Source of the DNA: Rhizobium sp. Root708
Lineage (GTDB): Bacteria > Pseudomonadota > Alphaproteobacteria > Rhizobiales > Rhizobiaceae
Reading direction: 5' to 3'
DNA: 64,000 nucleotides
Assembly: GCF_001429725.1 (NCBI RefSeq)
Contig: NZ_LMHV01000040.1
Coordinates: 203,825-267,824, forward strand
In this document: piece by piece, positions 31,385 to 44,463 of the stretch
Position numbering within the stretch: the first letter of the stretch is position 1
Layout of the letters: each line of letters starts with the position of its first letter
The notes under the pieces: generated by a model
Seen by the model: only the letters and a program-made list of their open reading frames with translations
Told to the model about the DNA's origin: nothing
Databases searched by the model: none
Translations under genes and position numbers: made by a program

Positions 31385-34300
31385 ATGTCGATCAAAGCCA
31401 GCATCTATCACCTGACGCATTACAAATACGACAAGCCGGTCCGCCTCGGGCCTCAGATCATCCGCCTCAAGCCTGCGTCGCATTCCAAGACGCGGGTGAT
31501 CAGCCATTCGCTGAAGGTCTCGCCGGCGAACCATTTCGTGAACCTGCAGCAGGATCCCTACGGGAATTATCTGGCCCGCTACGTCTTCCCCGACCCGGTG
31601 ACGGAGTTCAAGATCGAGGTCGATCTCGTCGCCGACATGACGGTCTATAACCCCTTCGATTTCTTCATCGAGGAGAGCGCCGAAATGTGGCCGTTCTCTT
31701 ATCCCGAAGAAATCAGGGACGACCTTGATATCTACATGCAGCCCCAGCCGGTGGAGTCGGCACTCGCCGCCTATCTCTCGGGCATCGACCGCACCCCGAT
31801 GCGCACCACCGACTTCATCGTCGGCCTCAATGCCCGGCTGAAGAACGACGTCGAATACGTCATCCGCATGGAGCCCGGCGTGCAGACGCCCGAAGAGACG
31901 CTGAAACTGGCGCTCGGCTCCTGCCGCGATAGTAGCTGGCTCTTGGTCGAGATCCTCCGCAATCTCGGCTTCGCGGCCCGCTTCGTCTCCGGCTATCTCA
32001 TCCAGCTGACGCCGGATCTGAAGGCGCTCGACGGCCCCTCGGGCACCGAGGTCGATTTCACCGATCTGCACGCCTGGTGCGAGGTCTATATCCCCGGCGC
32101 CGGCTGGATCGGCCTTGATCCGACCTCGGGCCTCTTGACCGGCGAAAGCCACATCCCCCTTGCCGCCACGCCGCACTACAGCAACGCCGCCCCGATCTCC
32201 GGCGGGCTCTACGGCCACGCCAACACCGAATTCACCTTCGACATGAAGGTGACGCGGGTGGCCGAGCATCCGCGCATCACCAAACCATTTTCCGATGACA
32301 GCTGGGACGAGCTCAACGCGCTCGGCGCCAAGGTCGACAGCATCCTGCAAGCCGGGGATGTCCGCCTCACCATGGGTGGCGAGCCGACCTTCGTCTCGAT
32401 CGACGACTTCGAATCCGAGGAATGGAACACCGAAGCCGTCGGCCCGACCAAGCGCGAAAAGGCCGACGTGCTGATCCGCAAGCTGCGCGAACGCTTCGCC
32501 CCCGGCGGCTTCCTGCATTATGGCCAGGGCAAGTGGTATCCGGGCGAAAGCCTGCCGCGCTGGACCTTCTCGCTCTACTGGCGCAAGGACGGCAAGCCGA
32601 TCTGGCAGAACCCTGACTTGATCGCCGGCGAAGGCAAGGAGACCGGCGCCAAGGCCGAGGACGCCTCCGATTTGCTCAACGCCATCGCCAGGGAACTGGC
32701 GATCGAGCCTGATATGGTGCTGCCGGCCTATGAGGACCCGGCCGAATGGATCATCAAGGAAGGCAGCCTGCCTGACAATGTCGATCCCTCGAATTCGAAA
32801 CTGAAGGACCCCGAAGAGCGCAGCCGCATCGCCCGCGTCTTCGAACGCGGCCTGACGACGCCCACGGGCTATATCCTCCCCGTCCAGGCCTGGAACGCGA
32901 AGGCGTCCGACCAGCGCTGGATGAGCGAGCGCTGGAAAACCCGACGCGGCAAGATCTTCCTCGTGCCCGGCGACAGCCCCGTCGGCTACCGCCTGCCACT
33001 CGGCACCCTGCCCTACGTGCCGCCGGCCCGCTATCCCTACATCCACACCGCCGACCCCTCGATCCCGCGCACACCGCTCGCCGAAGTCTTCGTGCCGGCT
33101 GGCCGCACCCCGACCCCGGACCGTGCCACGCCAGCTGGTCGCGCCATGCCGGAAGCCTCGCGCCACAGCGACGACAGCGGCCAGAGCCGCGTCGAGCAGA
33201 CGCTCGGCGAGATCGGCGGCGCCGTGCGCACCGCCATCTCGGTCGAGCCACGTGACGGCCGCCTTTGCGTCTTCATGCCGCCGGTCGAGCGGATCGAGGA
33301 TTATCTCGAATTGATCGCGGCTGCCGAAAACGCCGCCGCCGAACTCGGCCTGCCCATCCATATCGAGGGCTATTCGCCGCCGCAGGACGAACGCATCAAC
33401 GTCATCCGCGTTGCGCCCGATCCCGGCGTCATCGAGGTCAACATCCACCCCGCCTCCAACTGGCAGGACTGCGTCGACATCACCACCACGGTTTACGAGG
33501 AAGCCCGCCAGACGCGCCTCGGCGCCGACAAGTTCATGATCGATGGCCGCCACACCGGCACCGGCGGCGGCAACCATGTCGTGGTCGGCGGTGCGAACCC
33601 CGGCGACAGCCCGTTCCTGCGCCGTCCCGACCTGTTGAAGAGCCTGGTGTTGCACTGGCAGCGCCATCCGTCGCTCTCCTACATGTTCTCGGGCATGTTC
33701 ATCGGCCCGACCAGCCAGGCGCCGCGCATCGACGAGGCCCGCCATGACAGCCTCTACGAGCTGGAAACGGCGCTGGCGCAGATCCCGGCACCCGGTCATG
33801 GCCCAACCCCTTTGCCCTGGATTACCGACCGCCTGTTCCGCAACACGCTGATCGACGTGACAGGCAACACCCACCGCGCCGAGATCTGCATCGACAAGCT
33901 GTTCTCGCCCGACGGCCCGACCGGCCGCCTCGGCCTCGTCGAGTTCCGTGGCTTCGAAATGCCGCCGAATGCGCGCATGTCGCTCGCCCAGCAGCTTCTG
34001 GTCCGCGCCCTCATCGCCCGCTTCTGGCAAAACCCGGCCGATGGCCTCTTCGTTCGCTGGGGCACCACGCTGCACGACCGCTTCATGCTACCGCACTTCG
34101 TCTGGCAGGATTTCCAGGACGTGCTGGCGGACCTGAAGCAGAACGGCTTCGACCTCAGCCCCGAATGGTTCAAGGCGCAGCTCGAATTCCGCTTCCCCTT
34201 TTGCGGCGAGGTCGAATACGAAGGCTCGAAGCTGGAGCTGCGCCAGGCGCTGGAACCCTGGAACGTCATGGGCGAGGAAGGTGCTGTCGGTGGCACCGTG

Positions 34301-34741
34301 CGCTATGTCGATAGCTCCGTCGAGCGCCTGCAGGTCCGGCTCGAGACCGGCAACGCCGCCCGCTACATCGTCACCTGCAACGGCCGCAGCGTGCCGCTGA
34401 CGCCGACGGGCACATCAGGTGTCTCCGTCGCCGGCGTCCGCTTCAAGGCCTGGCAGCCGGCGTCGGGATTGCACCCGCTTCTGCCGGTCAACACTCCGCT
34501 GACCTTCGATATTTATGATACATGGTCGAAGCGCTCGATCGGCGGCTGCATCTATCATGTTGCCCATCCGGGCGGGCGTAGCTATGACACCTTCCCGGTC
34601 AATGGTAACGAAGCGGAAGCAAGGCGTCTGGCGCGATTCGAACCATGGGGCCACACGGCTGGCGGCTATATCCCGCAGGTCGAAACCGGATCGCCCGAGT
34701 TCCCGCTGACGCTGGATCTGAGACGACCGGCGGGAATCTAG
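31385..34741 (+). CDS. Transglutaminase-like protease/transferase fused to DUF2126 putative amidoligase
   Basis: The 1118-residue protein starts with a bacterial transglutaminase N-terminal beta domain (about 1-85) and a transglutaminase core with triad C180 (ALGSCRDSS), H229 (DLHAWCE) and D245 (GLDPTSG). From about residue 290 to the end it is DUF2126, predicted from comparative genomics to be a glutamine-synthetase-fold or related amidoligase. Conserved blocks there include LTMGGEPTFVSIDD, GGGNHVVVGGA and GNTHRAEICIDKLFSP. A thiol hydrolase/transferase and a putative ATP-dependent amide-forming domain in one chain suggest peptide modification. It is first in a three-gene cluster. Confidence 0.85.
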   Translation: MSIKASIYHLTHYKYDKPVRLGPQIIRLKPASHSKTRVISHSLKVSPANHFVNLQQDPYGNYLARYVFPDPVTEFKIEVDLVADMTVYNPFDFFIEESAEMWPFSYPEEIRDDLDIYMQPQPVESALAAYLSGIDRTPMRTTDFIVGLNARLKNDVEYVIRMEPGVQTPEETLKLALGSCRDSSWLLVEILRNLGFAARFVSGYLIQLTPDLKALDGPSGTEVDFTDLHAWCEVYIPGAGWIGLDPTSGLLTGESHIPLAATPHYSNAAPISGGLYGHANTEFTFDMKVTRVAEHPRITKPFSDDSWDELNALGAKVDSILQAGDVRLTMGGEPTFVSIDDFESEEWNTEAVGPTKREKADVLIRKLRERFAPGGFLHYGQGKWYPGESLPRWTFSLYWRKDGKPIWQNPDLIAGEGKETGAKAEDASDLLNAIARELAIEPDMVLPAYEDPAEWIIKEGSLPDNVDPSNSKLKDPEERSRIARVFERGLTTPTGYILPVQAWNAKASDQRWMSERWKTRRGKIFLVPGDSPVGYRLPLGTLPYVPPARYPYIHTADPSIPRTPLAEVFVPAGRTPTPDRATPAGRAMPEASRHSDDSGQSRVEQTLGEIGGAVRTAISVEPRDGRLCVFMPPVERIEDYLELIAAAENAAAELGLPIHIEGYSPPQDERINVIRVAPDPGVIEVNIHPASNWQDCVDITTTVYEEARQTRLGADKFMIDGRHTGTGGGNHVVVGGANPGDSPFLRRPDLLKSLVLHWQRHPSLSYMFSGMFIGPTSQAPRIDEARHDSLYELETALAQIPAPGHGPTPLPWITDRLFRNTLIDVTGNTHRAEICIDKLFSPDGPTGRLGLVEFRGFEMPPNARMSLAQQLLVRALIARFWQNPADGLFVRWGTTLHDRFMLPHFVWQDFQDVLADLKQNGFDLSPEWFKAQLEFRFPFCGEVEYEGSKLELRQALEPWNVMGEEGAVGGTVRYVDSSVERLQVRLETGNAARYIVTCNGRSVPLTPTGTSGVSVAGVRFKAWQPASGLHPLLPVNTPLTFDIYDTWSKRSIGGCIYHVAHPGGRSYDTFPVNGNEAEARRLARFEPWGHTAGGYIPQVETGSPEFPLTLDLRRPAGI

Positions 34742-34754
34742 ACGTTAGGGTGAA

Positions 34755-37172
34755 ATGGGCAAAAAACCGACGGCAGAACTGAGAGCAGCGCCAGCGATCC
34801 GCACCGGCAACGATGCGGTGCTTGGCTATGCCCCACTGCCCGGCGTCGCCGACGAAATGGTCGATACCAACGGCGCCATCCGGCCGGTCTGGCAGCGTTT
34901 CTTCGGGCATCTGAGCAGCATGCCTGACAAGGATCTGACGGAGCGATTCACCCGCGCCGATCGCTATCTCCGCGATGCCGGCGTCTTCTACCGTGCCTAT
35001 GGCAGCACCGGCAGCGCCGAGCGTTCCTGGCCGCTGTCGCATGTGCCTGTGCTGATCGATGCGCGCGAATGGGAAGCGGTGTCGGCTGGTCTCGAACAGC
35101 GCGCCGACCTGCTAGAGGCGATCGTTGCCGATATCTACGGTGAAAACCGGCTCGTTGCGCAAGGCGTGCTGCCACCGGCGCTGATCGCCGCCAATCCGGA
35201 GTACCAGCGTCCCCTCGTCGGCGTCTCTCCGGCGAGCGGCCACTATCTGCATTTCTGCGCTTTCGAGATCGGTCGCGGGCCGGATGGCAACTGGTGGGTG
35301 CTCGCCGACCGCACCCAGGCGCCGTCGGGCGCAGGCTTTGCGCTCGAAAACCGCGTTGCGACGACCCGCGCCTTCTCCGACATCTATGCTGAGACGTCGG
35401 TTCATCGGCTGGCCTCATTCTTCGGCGCCTTCCGCGATTCCCTGCAGGGCATGAAACACAGCGGCGACGATCGCATCGCCGTCCTGACCCCGGGCCCCGC
35501 CAACGAAACCTACTACGAGCACGCCTATATCGCCCGCTACCTCGGCTTCATGCTGCTGGAAGGCGAAGATCTCACCGTCGTCAACGGCAAGGTGATGGTG
35601 CGCACCGTCTCCGGCCTGAAGCCGATCACCGTGCTCTGGCGTCGCCTCGACTCGGCCTATGCAGACCCGCTCGAACTGAACCAGAATTCGCATATCGGCA
35701 CGCCCGGCCTCGTTGAGGCATTGCGCGCCGAAAGCGTGACGATCGTCAACGCGCTCGGCAGCGGCATCATCGAAACGCGCGCGCTTCTCGCCTTCATGCC
35801 GACGATCTGTCGCCAGCTATTCGGCGAGGAACTGAAGCTCCCCTCGATCGCGACCTGGTGGTGCGGCCAGAAGGACGAGCGCGCGCATGTGGCCGAGAAC
35901 ATCGAGAAGATGGTCATCGGCCCGGCATATTCGCGCGCTCCATTCTTCGACGACAGCGGCGAATCCGTGCTTGGCTCCAGCCTGCGCGCCGCCGCAAAGG
36001 ATTCGATCGGCGACTGGCTGAACTCCGACGGCGCAAAGCTCGTCGGCCAGGAGGTCGTGACGCTCTCGACGACGCCGGCCTGGATCGGCGGCAAGCTGAC
36101 GCCGCGGCCGATGTCGCTGCGCGTTTTCGCCGCCCGCACCGCCAATGGCTGGCAGATCATGCCAGGCGGCTTTGCCCGCATCGGCGGCAGCGACGATGTA
36201 TCAGCGATCGCCATGCAATCGGGCGGTGCGGCCGCCGACGTCTGGATCGTCAGCGACAAGCCGGTGGAGCGCCATACGCTGCTGCCGGCCGAGGGCAGCT
36301 TCACCCGCAACATGCCCGGCAGCCTGCCGAGCCGCGCGGCAGACAACCTCTTCTGGCTTGGCCGCTATATCGAGCGCGCCGAAGGGGCGCTGCGCATCCT
36401 GCGTGCCTGGCACGCCCGCTTCGCCGAAGTCGCCGATCCGAGCCAACCGCTGCTGGCCGACGTGAGCGCCTATCTGGCGGTCGTCGACATCGACACGGAG
36501 GATGCCGTTCCCGAGAACCTGCTGCGCAACATCGACAGCGCCGTCTATTCGGCAAGCAACATCCGCGACCGCTTTTCGCCGGACGGCTGGCTGGCGTTGA
36601 CCGATCTGGCCAAGACGGCACGGCGCTTCCACAGCACCGTCTCGCCGGGCGACGATGCCAGCCATGCGATGACGATCCTCTTGCGCAAGCTGGCGGGCTT
36701 CGCCGGTCTCGTGCATGAAAACATGTACCGCTTTACCGGCTGGCGCTTCCTCTCGCTCGGCCGCCATATAGAGCGCGCTTTGCACATGACCCGCCTGCTC
36801 GGCCATATGTCTGGCCCCGACGCCCCCGACGGCGCGCTCGACATGCTGCTCGAGATCGGCGACAGCGTCATGACCCATCGCCGCCGCTACAACGTCAATA
36901 CGGCCCGCCTGACGGTGACCGACCTGTTGGCGCTGGACCCGCTCAACCCGCGCTCGATCCTGTTCCAGATGAACGAGATCCACCGCGAGGTGGAGCAGCT
37001 GCCGAACGCGCTCGTCAACGGCCAGATGTCGCCCTTCTACCGCGAAGCGATGCGGCTGCATTCCGGCCTTGCCGTGATGACGCCGGAAACGATGGGCGTC
37101 GATGTCTATCGCCGCCTCGAACGCGAGCTCGAACACCTCTCCGACCTTCTTGCTCAAACATATCTCGGGTGA
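34755..37172 (+). CDS. Circularly permuted ATP-grasp protein fused to alpha-E domain
   Basis: The 805-residue protein has an N-terminal circularly permuted type 2 ATP-grasp region (DUF404/DUF407, about 40-510) with blocks VLTPGPANETYYEHAYIAR, VLADRTQAPSGAG and TPGLVEALRAE, which build the nucleotide site. From about residue 520 it is an alpha-E (DUF403) helical domain: MPGSLPSRAADNLFWLGRYI, split by no gap, and MYRFTGWRFLSLGRHIERA. ATP-grasp enzymes join carboxylates to amines via acyl phosphates. Alpha-E is found almost only next to them and transglutaminases. Starts 13 bases after the previous stop. Substrate unknown. Confidence 0.88.
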   Translation: MGKKPTAELRAAPAIRTGNDAVLGYAPLPGVADEMVDTNGAIRPVWQRFFGHLSSMPDKDLTERFTRADRYLRDAGVFYRAYGSTGSAERSWPLSHVPVLIDAREWEAVSAGLEQRADLLEAIVADIYGENRLVAQGVLPPALIAANPEYQRPLVGVSPASGHYLHFCAFEIGRGPDGNWWVLADRTQAPSGAGFALENRVATTRAFSDIYAETSVHRLASFFGAFRDSLQGMKHSGDDRIAVLTPGPANETYYEHAYIARYLGFMLLEGEDLTVVNGKVMVRTVSGLKPITVLWRRLDSAYADPLELNQNSHIGTPGLVEALRAESVTIVNALGSGIIETRALLAFMPTICRQLFGEELKLPSIATWWCGQKDERAHVAENIEKMVIGPAYSRAPFFDDSGESVLGSSLRAAAKDSIGDWLNSDGAKLVGQEVVTLSTTPAWIGGKLTPRPMSLRVFAARTANGWQIMPGGFARIGGSDDVSAIAMQSGGAAADVWIVSDKPVERHTLLPAEGSFTRNMPGSLPSRAADNLFWLGRYIERAEGALRILRAWHARFAEVADPSQPLLADVSAYLAVVDIDTEDAVPENLLRNIDSAVYSASNIRDRFSPDGWLALTDLAKTARRFHSTVSPGDDASHAMTILLRKLAGFAGLVHENMYRFTGWRFLSLGRHIERALHMTRLLGHMSGPDAPDGALDMLLEIGDSVMTHRRRYNVNTARLTVTDLLALDPLNPRSILFQMNEIHREVEQLPNALVNGQMSPFYREAMRLHSGLAVMTPETMGVDVYRRLERELEHLSDLLAQTYLG

Positions 37173-37176
37173 CCCG

Positions 37177-38055
37177 GTGCTTTACGATCTCTCGCTGCAC
37201 ATGGGTTACATTTACGACACGCCGGCCTCCGGCGCCCGCCACATCATGCGGCTGATGCCGTTGTCGCTGCCGAACCGTCAGCGGCTGGTGGCCGGCTCCA
37301 TCAAGGTCTCGCCGACGCCGGACGAACAGGCGCATTTCACCGATTTCTTCGAGCATCCCGCAACCTCGTTCATGCTGCGTGCACCACACGAAAAGCTTGA
37401 TATCCGCATGCAGGCCCGCGTCCAGGTCGAGAGCCATTCGATCGCCGCCGATTTCTCTCCGTTGCTCGCGAAGCTTCCGGAGGAGGTCGGTGCCATCTGG
37501 TCCTTGAAGCCCGATGCACCGCATCATTTCCTCGGCGACAGCCCCAGGCTCGCGGAGACCAAGACGATCTCCGACTACGCCAGGGGAGCCCTTTCGCCGT
37601 CGCTCACGGTGCTTGAGATCGCCAACGCGATATGCGCGCGAATCTACAAGGATTTCACCTACGATCCGGAAGCAACGACGGTCGACAGTACGCCGACCGA
37701 CGCGTTCCGATTGAAGCGCGGCGTATGCCAGGATTTCACCCATGTGATGATCCTCGCGTTGCGCAGCCTCGGAATTCCAGCGGGATATGTTTCCGGGTTT
37801 CTCCGCACCATCCCGCCACCGGGCAAGGAGCGGCTGGAAGGCGCCGATGCCATGCACGCCTGGGTTCGGGTCTGGTGCGGCAAGACGATCGGCTGGGTGG
37901 AACTCGACCCGACCAACAACATTCCCGCCGGCACCGACCATATCGTCGTGGCCTACGGTCGTGATTATGCCGACGTCGCACCTGTCATCGGCGTCCTCAA
38001 GAGCTACGGCGGGCAGCGTTCGGTGCAGGCGGTTGACGTCATTCCGCTGCAATAG
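37177..38055 (+). CDS. Second transglutaminase-family protein of the cluster
   Basis: The GTG at 37177 lies 4 bases after the alpha-E gene and gives 292 residues starting with VLYDLSLHMGYIYDTP, the usual N-terminus of the family. The longer in-frame start at 37102 would overlap by 71 bases. An N-terminal beta domain is followed by the core with C184 (RGVCQDFTH), H227 (AMHAWVRVW) and D244 (WVELDPTN). It may act as a cysteine peptidase or transferase on the product of the ATP-grasp enzyme. In many bacteria the cluster also has a proteasome-like NTN hydrolase, which is not seen nearby. Confidence 0.85.
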   Translation: MLYDLSLHMGYIYDTPASGARHIMRLMPLSLPNRQRLVAGSIKVSPTPDEQAHFTDFFEHPATSFMLRAPHEKLDIRMQARVQVESHSIAADFSPLLAKLPEEVGAIWSLKPDAPHHFLGDSPRLAETKTISDYARGALSPSLTVLEIANAICARIYKDFTYDPEATTVDSTPTDAFRLKRGVCQDFTHVMILALRSLGIPAGYVSGFLRTIPPPGKERLEGADAMHAWVRVWCGKTIGWVELDPTNNIPAGTDHIVVAYGRDYADVAPVIGVLKSYGGQRSVQAVDVIPLQ

Positions 38056-38242
38056 AGCGAGGGGCCAGCCGGACACAATCCTTAAGGCGCATCGCGCAAA
38101 TAACGCGCCCATTGCGGGAATAACGAGTATAAACCGCACGAGAAAGCAACAATTCGCTAGAATTTTAGCTAACCGGTAAATTCGAACTCAAGAAATACGG
38201 CGCATTACTGTTGGCCTGTTGGGGTATCTAACTCAGGTGAAC

Positions 38243-39499
38243 ATGATGAGCACCTTGCATTCGCTGCGCAGCAGCGTGTCCAGGCTTTTGAACGAGCGCG
38301 ACGGCAATTTCGCCATGGTCAGCGCAATTTTGTTGCCCGTCATGCTTGGCGCGGGCGCACTTGCGATCGATATAACGAATACTGCCATGGCGAAGCACCA
38401 GCTGCAGGAAGCGTCTGACTCCGCCGCGCTGGCGACGGCATCCGCGCTCGCCGACGGCAAGGTAACCACCAGCACGGCTGCCGACTTCGCCAAGGATTTC
38501 ATCGCCGGCCAGATGGCGAACGTGCTCAGCGACACGACAGGCCTCAAGGGTTCCACGACAGTCAACGCCACGAAAACGACCACCGGCACGGCAACGAGCT
38601 ACAGCGTCAGCGTTTCATCGTCCTACAGCATGCAACTGAGCGGACTTGCCCAGGTCATCGGCTTCAAGACGACCACCATCGGTGCGGCCAGCCAGACGGC
38701 AAGCGGCTATTCCGAGACGCAGGGCTCCGTCTCGATGTTCCTGGCACTGGATAAGTCCGGCTCCATGGACTACGCGACCACAACGGTCAATGCCGAGCAG
38801 CCGACCAAAACCTATACATACACCGAAACATATACCTATGATTGCGGCACCAAAAAGAAACCAAAAACCTGCACGGGAACACGACAGGCCACGGGAACGG
38901 AAACAAACTACTACACGAAGATTGAGGCTTTGAAACTCGCCGTCGGCAATCTGATGACGCAGCTTGATACGGCCGATCCGACCCACATCTACGCCCGCAC
39001 CGGCGCTGTATCTTACGATATCGACACCGATCCGGAAAGCAAGCTTGCCTGGGGCACAACCGCAGCAAAAAGCTACGTCGACGCGCTTGACGCCGACGGA
39101 GGCACCAACTCGAGCGGCGCCGTCAATATCGCCTTCACCTCGCTAACGGCCAAGAACGCGGCCGGCAACGACATCGAAGACGCAACGCACATGGCAAAGA
39201 CGACGCAGCTGCCGAAGAAATACATCGTCTTCATGACCGATGGCGACAACAACGACGACAGGTGGGGCGGCCGTTCCTACGACACGGACACCAAGAAGAC
39301 CTGCGATGCCGCCAAGGCTAAGAGCATCGAGATCTACACCGTCGCCTTCATGGCCCCCACGACCGGCCAAGCCCTGCTGAAATATTGCGCGACCGACAGC
39401 TCACACTATTTCCAGGCCGAAAGCATGGCCGACCTTGTGGCCGCCTTCAAAAAAATCGGTGCGAAAGCCGCCAACCAGACGACCCGCCTGACCAACTAA
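38243..39499 (+). CDS. TadG-like pilus-associated protein with VWA domain
   Basis: The 418-residue protein begins with the TadE/G-type N-terminus: NERDGNFAMVSAILLPVM and a membrane helix, then LQEASDSAALA. A VWA domain follows, with MIDAS motif LDKSGSMD (about 170) and VFMTDGDNN. Between them is an unusual Thr/Tyr-rich insert with two cysteines (TYTETYTYDCGTKKK). TadG proteins work with Flp pili; no other tad gene is in the window. AGGTGA precedes two ATGs (38243, 38246). A strong terminator follows at 39527. Confidence 0.75.
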   Translation: MMSTLHSLRSSVSRLLNERDGNFAMVSAILLPVMLGAGALAIDITNTAMAKHQLQEASDSAALATASALADGKVTTSTAADFAKDFIAGQMANVLSDTTGLKGSTTVNATKTTTGTATSYSVSVSSSYSMQLSGLAQVIGFKTTTIGAASQTASGYSETQGSVSMFLALDKSGSMDYATTTVNAEQPTKTYTYTETYTYDCGTKKKPKTCTGTRQATGTETNYYTKIEALKLAVGNLMTQLDTADPTHIYARTGAVSYDIDTDPESKLAWGTTAAKSYVDALDADGGTNSSGAVNIAFTSLTAKNAAGNDIEDATHMAKTTQLPKKYIVFMTDGDNNDDRWGGRSYDTDTKKTCDAAKAKSIEIYTVAFMAPTTGQALLKYCATDSSHYFQAESMADLVAAFKKIGAKAANQTTRLTN

Positions 39500-39526
39500 G
39501 TCTCGCCGGAAAATCGAACAAAAAAC

Positions 39527-39563
39527 AAGCCGCTTCGGAACAAACCGAGGCGGCTTTTGTTTT
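39527..39563 (+). terminator. Terminator after the TadG-like gene
   Basis: GCCGCTTCGG pairs with CCGAGGCGGC around AACAAA, followed by TTTTGTTTT. This is a classic strong rho-independent terminator, separating it from the glycogen operon. Confidence 0.9.
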
Positions 39564-39776
39564 GCTGCAAATCCCATGAATACAAATCGGAAAACCGATT
39601 GAAATCAAGTCCTTTCAGCGATGGGATCGGGGGCCTCGCCAATTTTTTCGTTTGCCCAATTCCTTTGTTGCAACTGCGTAGTAAGGGTGCGTACACTGCA
39701 TCGTTAGTGCGTTAGACTAATCGATTGAAGTAAGCTTAACATACTGAAACCCAATCAGAATTGGCGAGGATTGACG

Positions 39777-42235
<2,459 letters not shown>

Positions 42236-42239
<4 letters not shown>

Positions 42240-44443
42240 AAACGCCGAAGGCGACCCCTGAAGTCAAGCTTCCCTGGGAAATTTCGGCAGGTGAAATAGC
42301 GGCGATCCTCGCCGGCGCGCACGCCAATCCGTTTGCCGTTCTGGGCGTTCACAAATCGGGCAGCGTCTACGTTGCCCGATGCTTCATCCCCGGCGCCGAA
42401 GAGGTGACGGCGATGTCGCTCGACGGCACCGCGATCGGCGATCTGGTGCTCCAGCATCCGGATGGCTTCTTCGCCGGCACGGTCTCGGTCAACAAGCAGG
42501 TGCCGGTGCGCTATCGCGCCCGCCGCGGCGACGCCGAATGGGCCGTCACCGACCCCTACAGCTTCGGCCCCGTTCTCGGGCCGATGGACGACTATTACGC
42601 CCGCGAGGGCTCGGATCTCCGCCTGTTCGACAAGATGGGCGCACACTGGATCAAGCACGAGGGCGCGCAGGGGATCCATTTCGCAGTCTGGGCGCCGAAT
42701 GCGCAGCGCGTCTCCGTCGTCGGCGATTTCAACGGCTGGGATGGCCGCCGCCATGTCATGCGCTTCAGAGCGGGCGCCGGCATCTGGGAAATCTTCGCCC
42801 CCGATGTGCCCACAGGCGTCGCCTACAAGTTCGAGATCCGCGGACAGGATGGCGTGGTGCTGCCGCTGAAAGCCGATCCGTTTGCCCGCCGCAGCGAACT
42901 GCGCCCGAAAACCGCCTCCGTCGCAGCACCCGAGCTGCTGCAGGAGTGGGAAGACGCCGCGCATCTGAAGCACTGGAGCGAAACCGACAAGCGCCGCCAG
43001 CCGATCTCCATCTACGAGGTGCATGCCGGCTCCTGGCAGCGCCGCGACGACGGCACCTTCCTCTCCTGGGACGAACTCGCCGCCCGCCTGATCCCCTACT
43101 GCGTCGACATGGGCTTCACCCATATCGAGTTCCTGCCGATCACCGAGCATCCCTACGATCCGTCCTGGGGCTACCAGACGACAGGGCTCTATGCCCCGAC
43201 CGCCCGCTTCGGCGAGCCGGAGGGCTTCGCCCGCTTCGTCAACGGCGCCCACAAGGTCGGCATTGGCGTCATCCTCGACTGGGTGCCGGCGCATTTCCCG
43301 ACCGACGAGCACGGGCTGGGCTGGTTCGACGGCACCGCACTTTACGAGCACGAGGACCCGCGCAAGGGCTTCCACCCCGACTGGAACACCGCGATCTACA
43401 ACTTCGGCCGCACCGAGGTTGTCTCCTATCTCGTCAACAACGCGCTCTACTGGTCCGAGAAGTTCCATCTCGACGGCCTGCGCGTCGATGCCGTCGCTTC
43501 GATGCTCTACCTCGACTATTCCCGCAAGCACGGCGAGTGGATCCCCAACGAATATGGCGGCAACGAAAACCTCGAGGCCGTCCGCTTCCTGCAGAACATG
43601 AACACCCGCATCTACGCCGAGCACCCCGGCGTCATGACCATCGCCGAGGAATCGACGTCATGGCCCAAGGTGTCGCAGCCCGTCCATGAAGGCGGCCTGG
43701 GCTTCGGATTCAAGTGGAACATGGGCTTCATGCACGACACGCTGAGCTACATGAGCCGCGAGCCGGTGCATCGCAAGCATCACCACAACGAGCTGACCTT
43801 CGGCCTGCTCTACGCCTATTCGGAAAACTTCGTCCTGCCGCTCAGCCACGACGAAGTGGTGCACGGCAAGGGCTCCCTGATCGCCAAGATGCCCGGCGAC
43901 GACTGGCAGAAGTTCGCCAACCTGCGCGCCTACTACGCGTTCATGTGGGGCTATCCGGGCAAGAAGCTGCTGTTCATGGGCCAGGAATTCGCGCAATGGG
44001 CCGAATGGAGCGAGGAAAAGTCGCTCGATTGGAACCTGTTGCAGTACCGCATGCACGAGGGGATGCGGCGCTTGGTGCGCGATCTCAATTTCACCTACCG
44101 CAGCAAGCCGGCGCTCCATGCCCGCGATTGCGAAGGCGATGGCTTCGAGTGGCTGATCGCCGACGACCACGAAAACTCCGTCTTCGCCTGGCTGCGCAAG
44201 GCGCCCGACGAGAAGCCGGTTGCCGTTATCACCAACCTGACGCCGGTTTATCGCGAGAACTACTCCGTGCGACTGCCGACCGAGGGTCGCTGGCGCGAGA
44301 TCCTGAATACCGACGCCGATATCTACGGCGGCAGCGGCAAGGGCAATGGCGGTCGCGTACAGGCCGTCAACGCCGGTGGCACCATCACCGCATCGATCAC
44401 CTTGCCGCCTCTGGCGACGATTATGCTTGAACCTGAGACTTGA
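42236..44443 (+). CDS. glgB: 1,4-alpha-glucan branching enzyme
   Basis: The 735-residue GH13 enzyme makes alpha-1,6 branches in glycogen. It has an N-terminal CBM48 (about 120-215), a catalytic barrel with nucleophile D418 (GLRVDAVASM), acid/base E471 (TIAEES) and D539 (LSHDEV), and a C-terminal beta domain. Length matches bacterial GlgB. It is translated from an ATG inside the glgP stop (ATGA), so it is probably coupled. Confidence 0.97.
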
Positions 44444-44463
44444 AGACTGGTGGGAGGATAAAA

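Noticed and set aside
30995..34075. 1026-codon leftward open frame
   Set aside because: It is antisense to the histidine kinase end and the transglutaminase/DUF2126 gene. Long antisense frames are common in GC-rich genes; the sense protein has full catalytic motifs.
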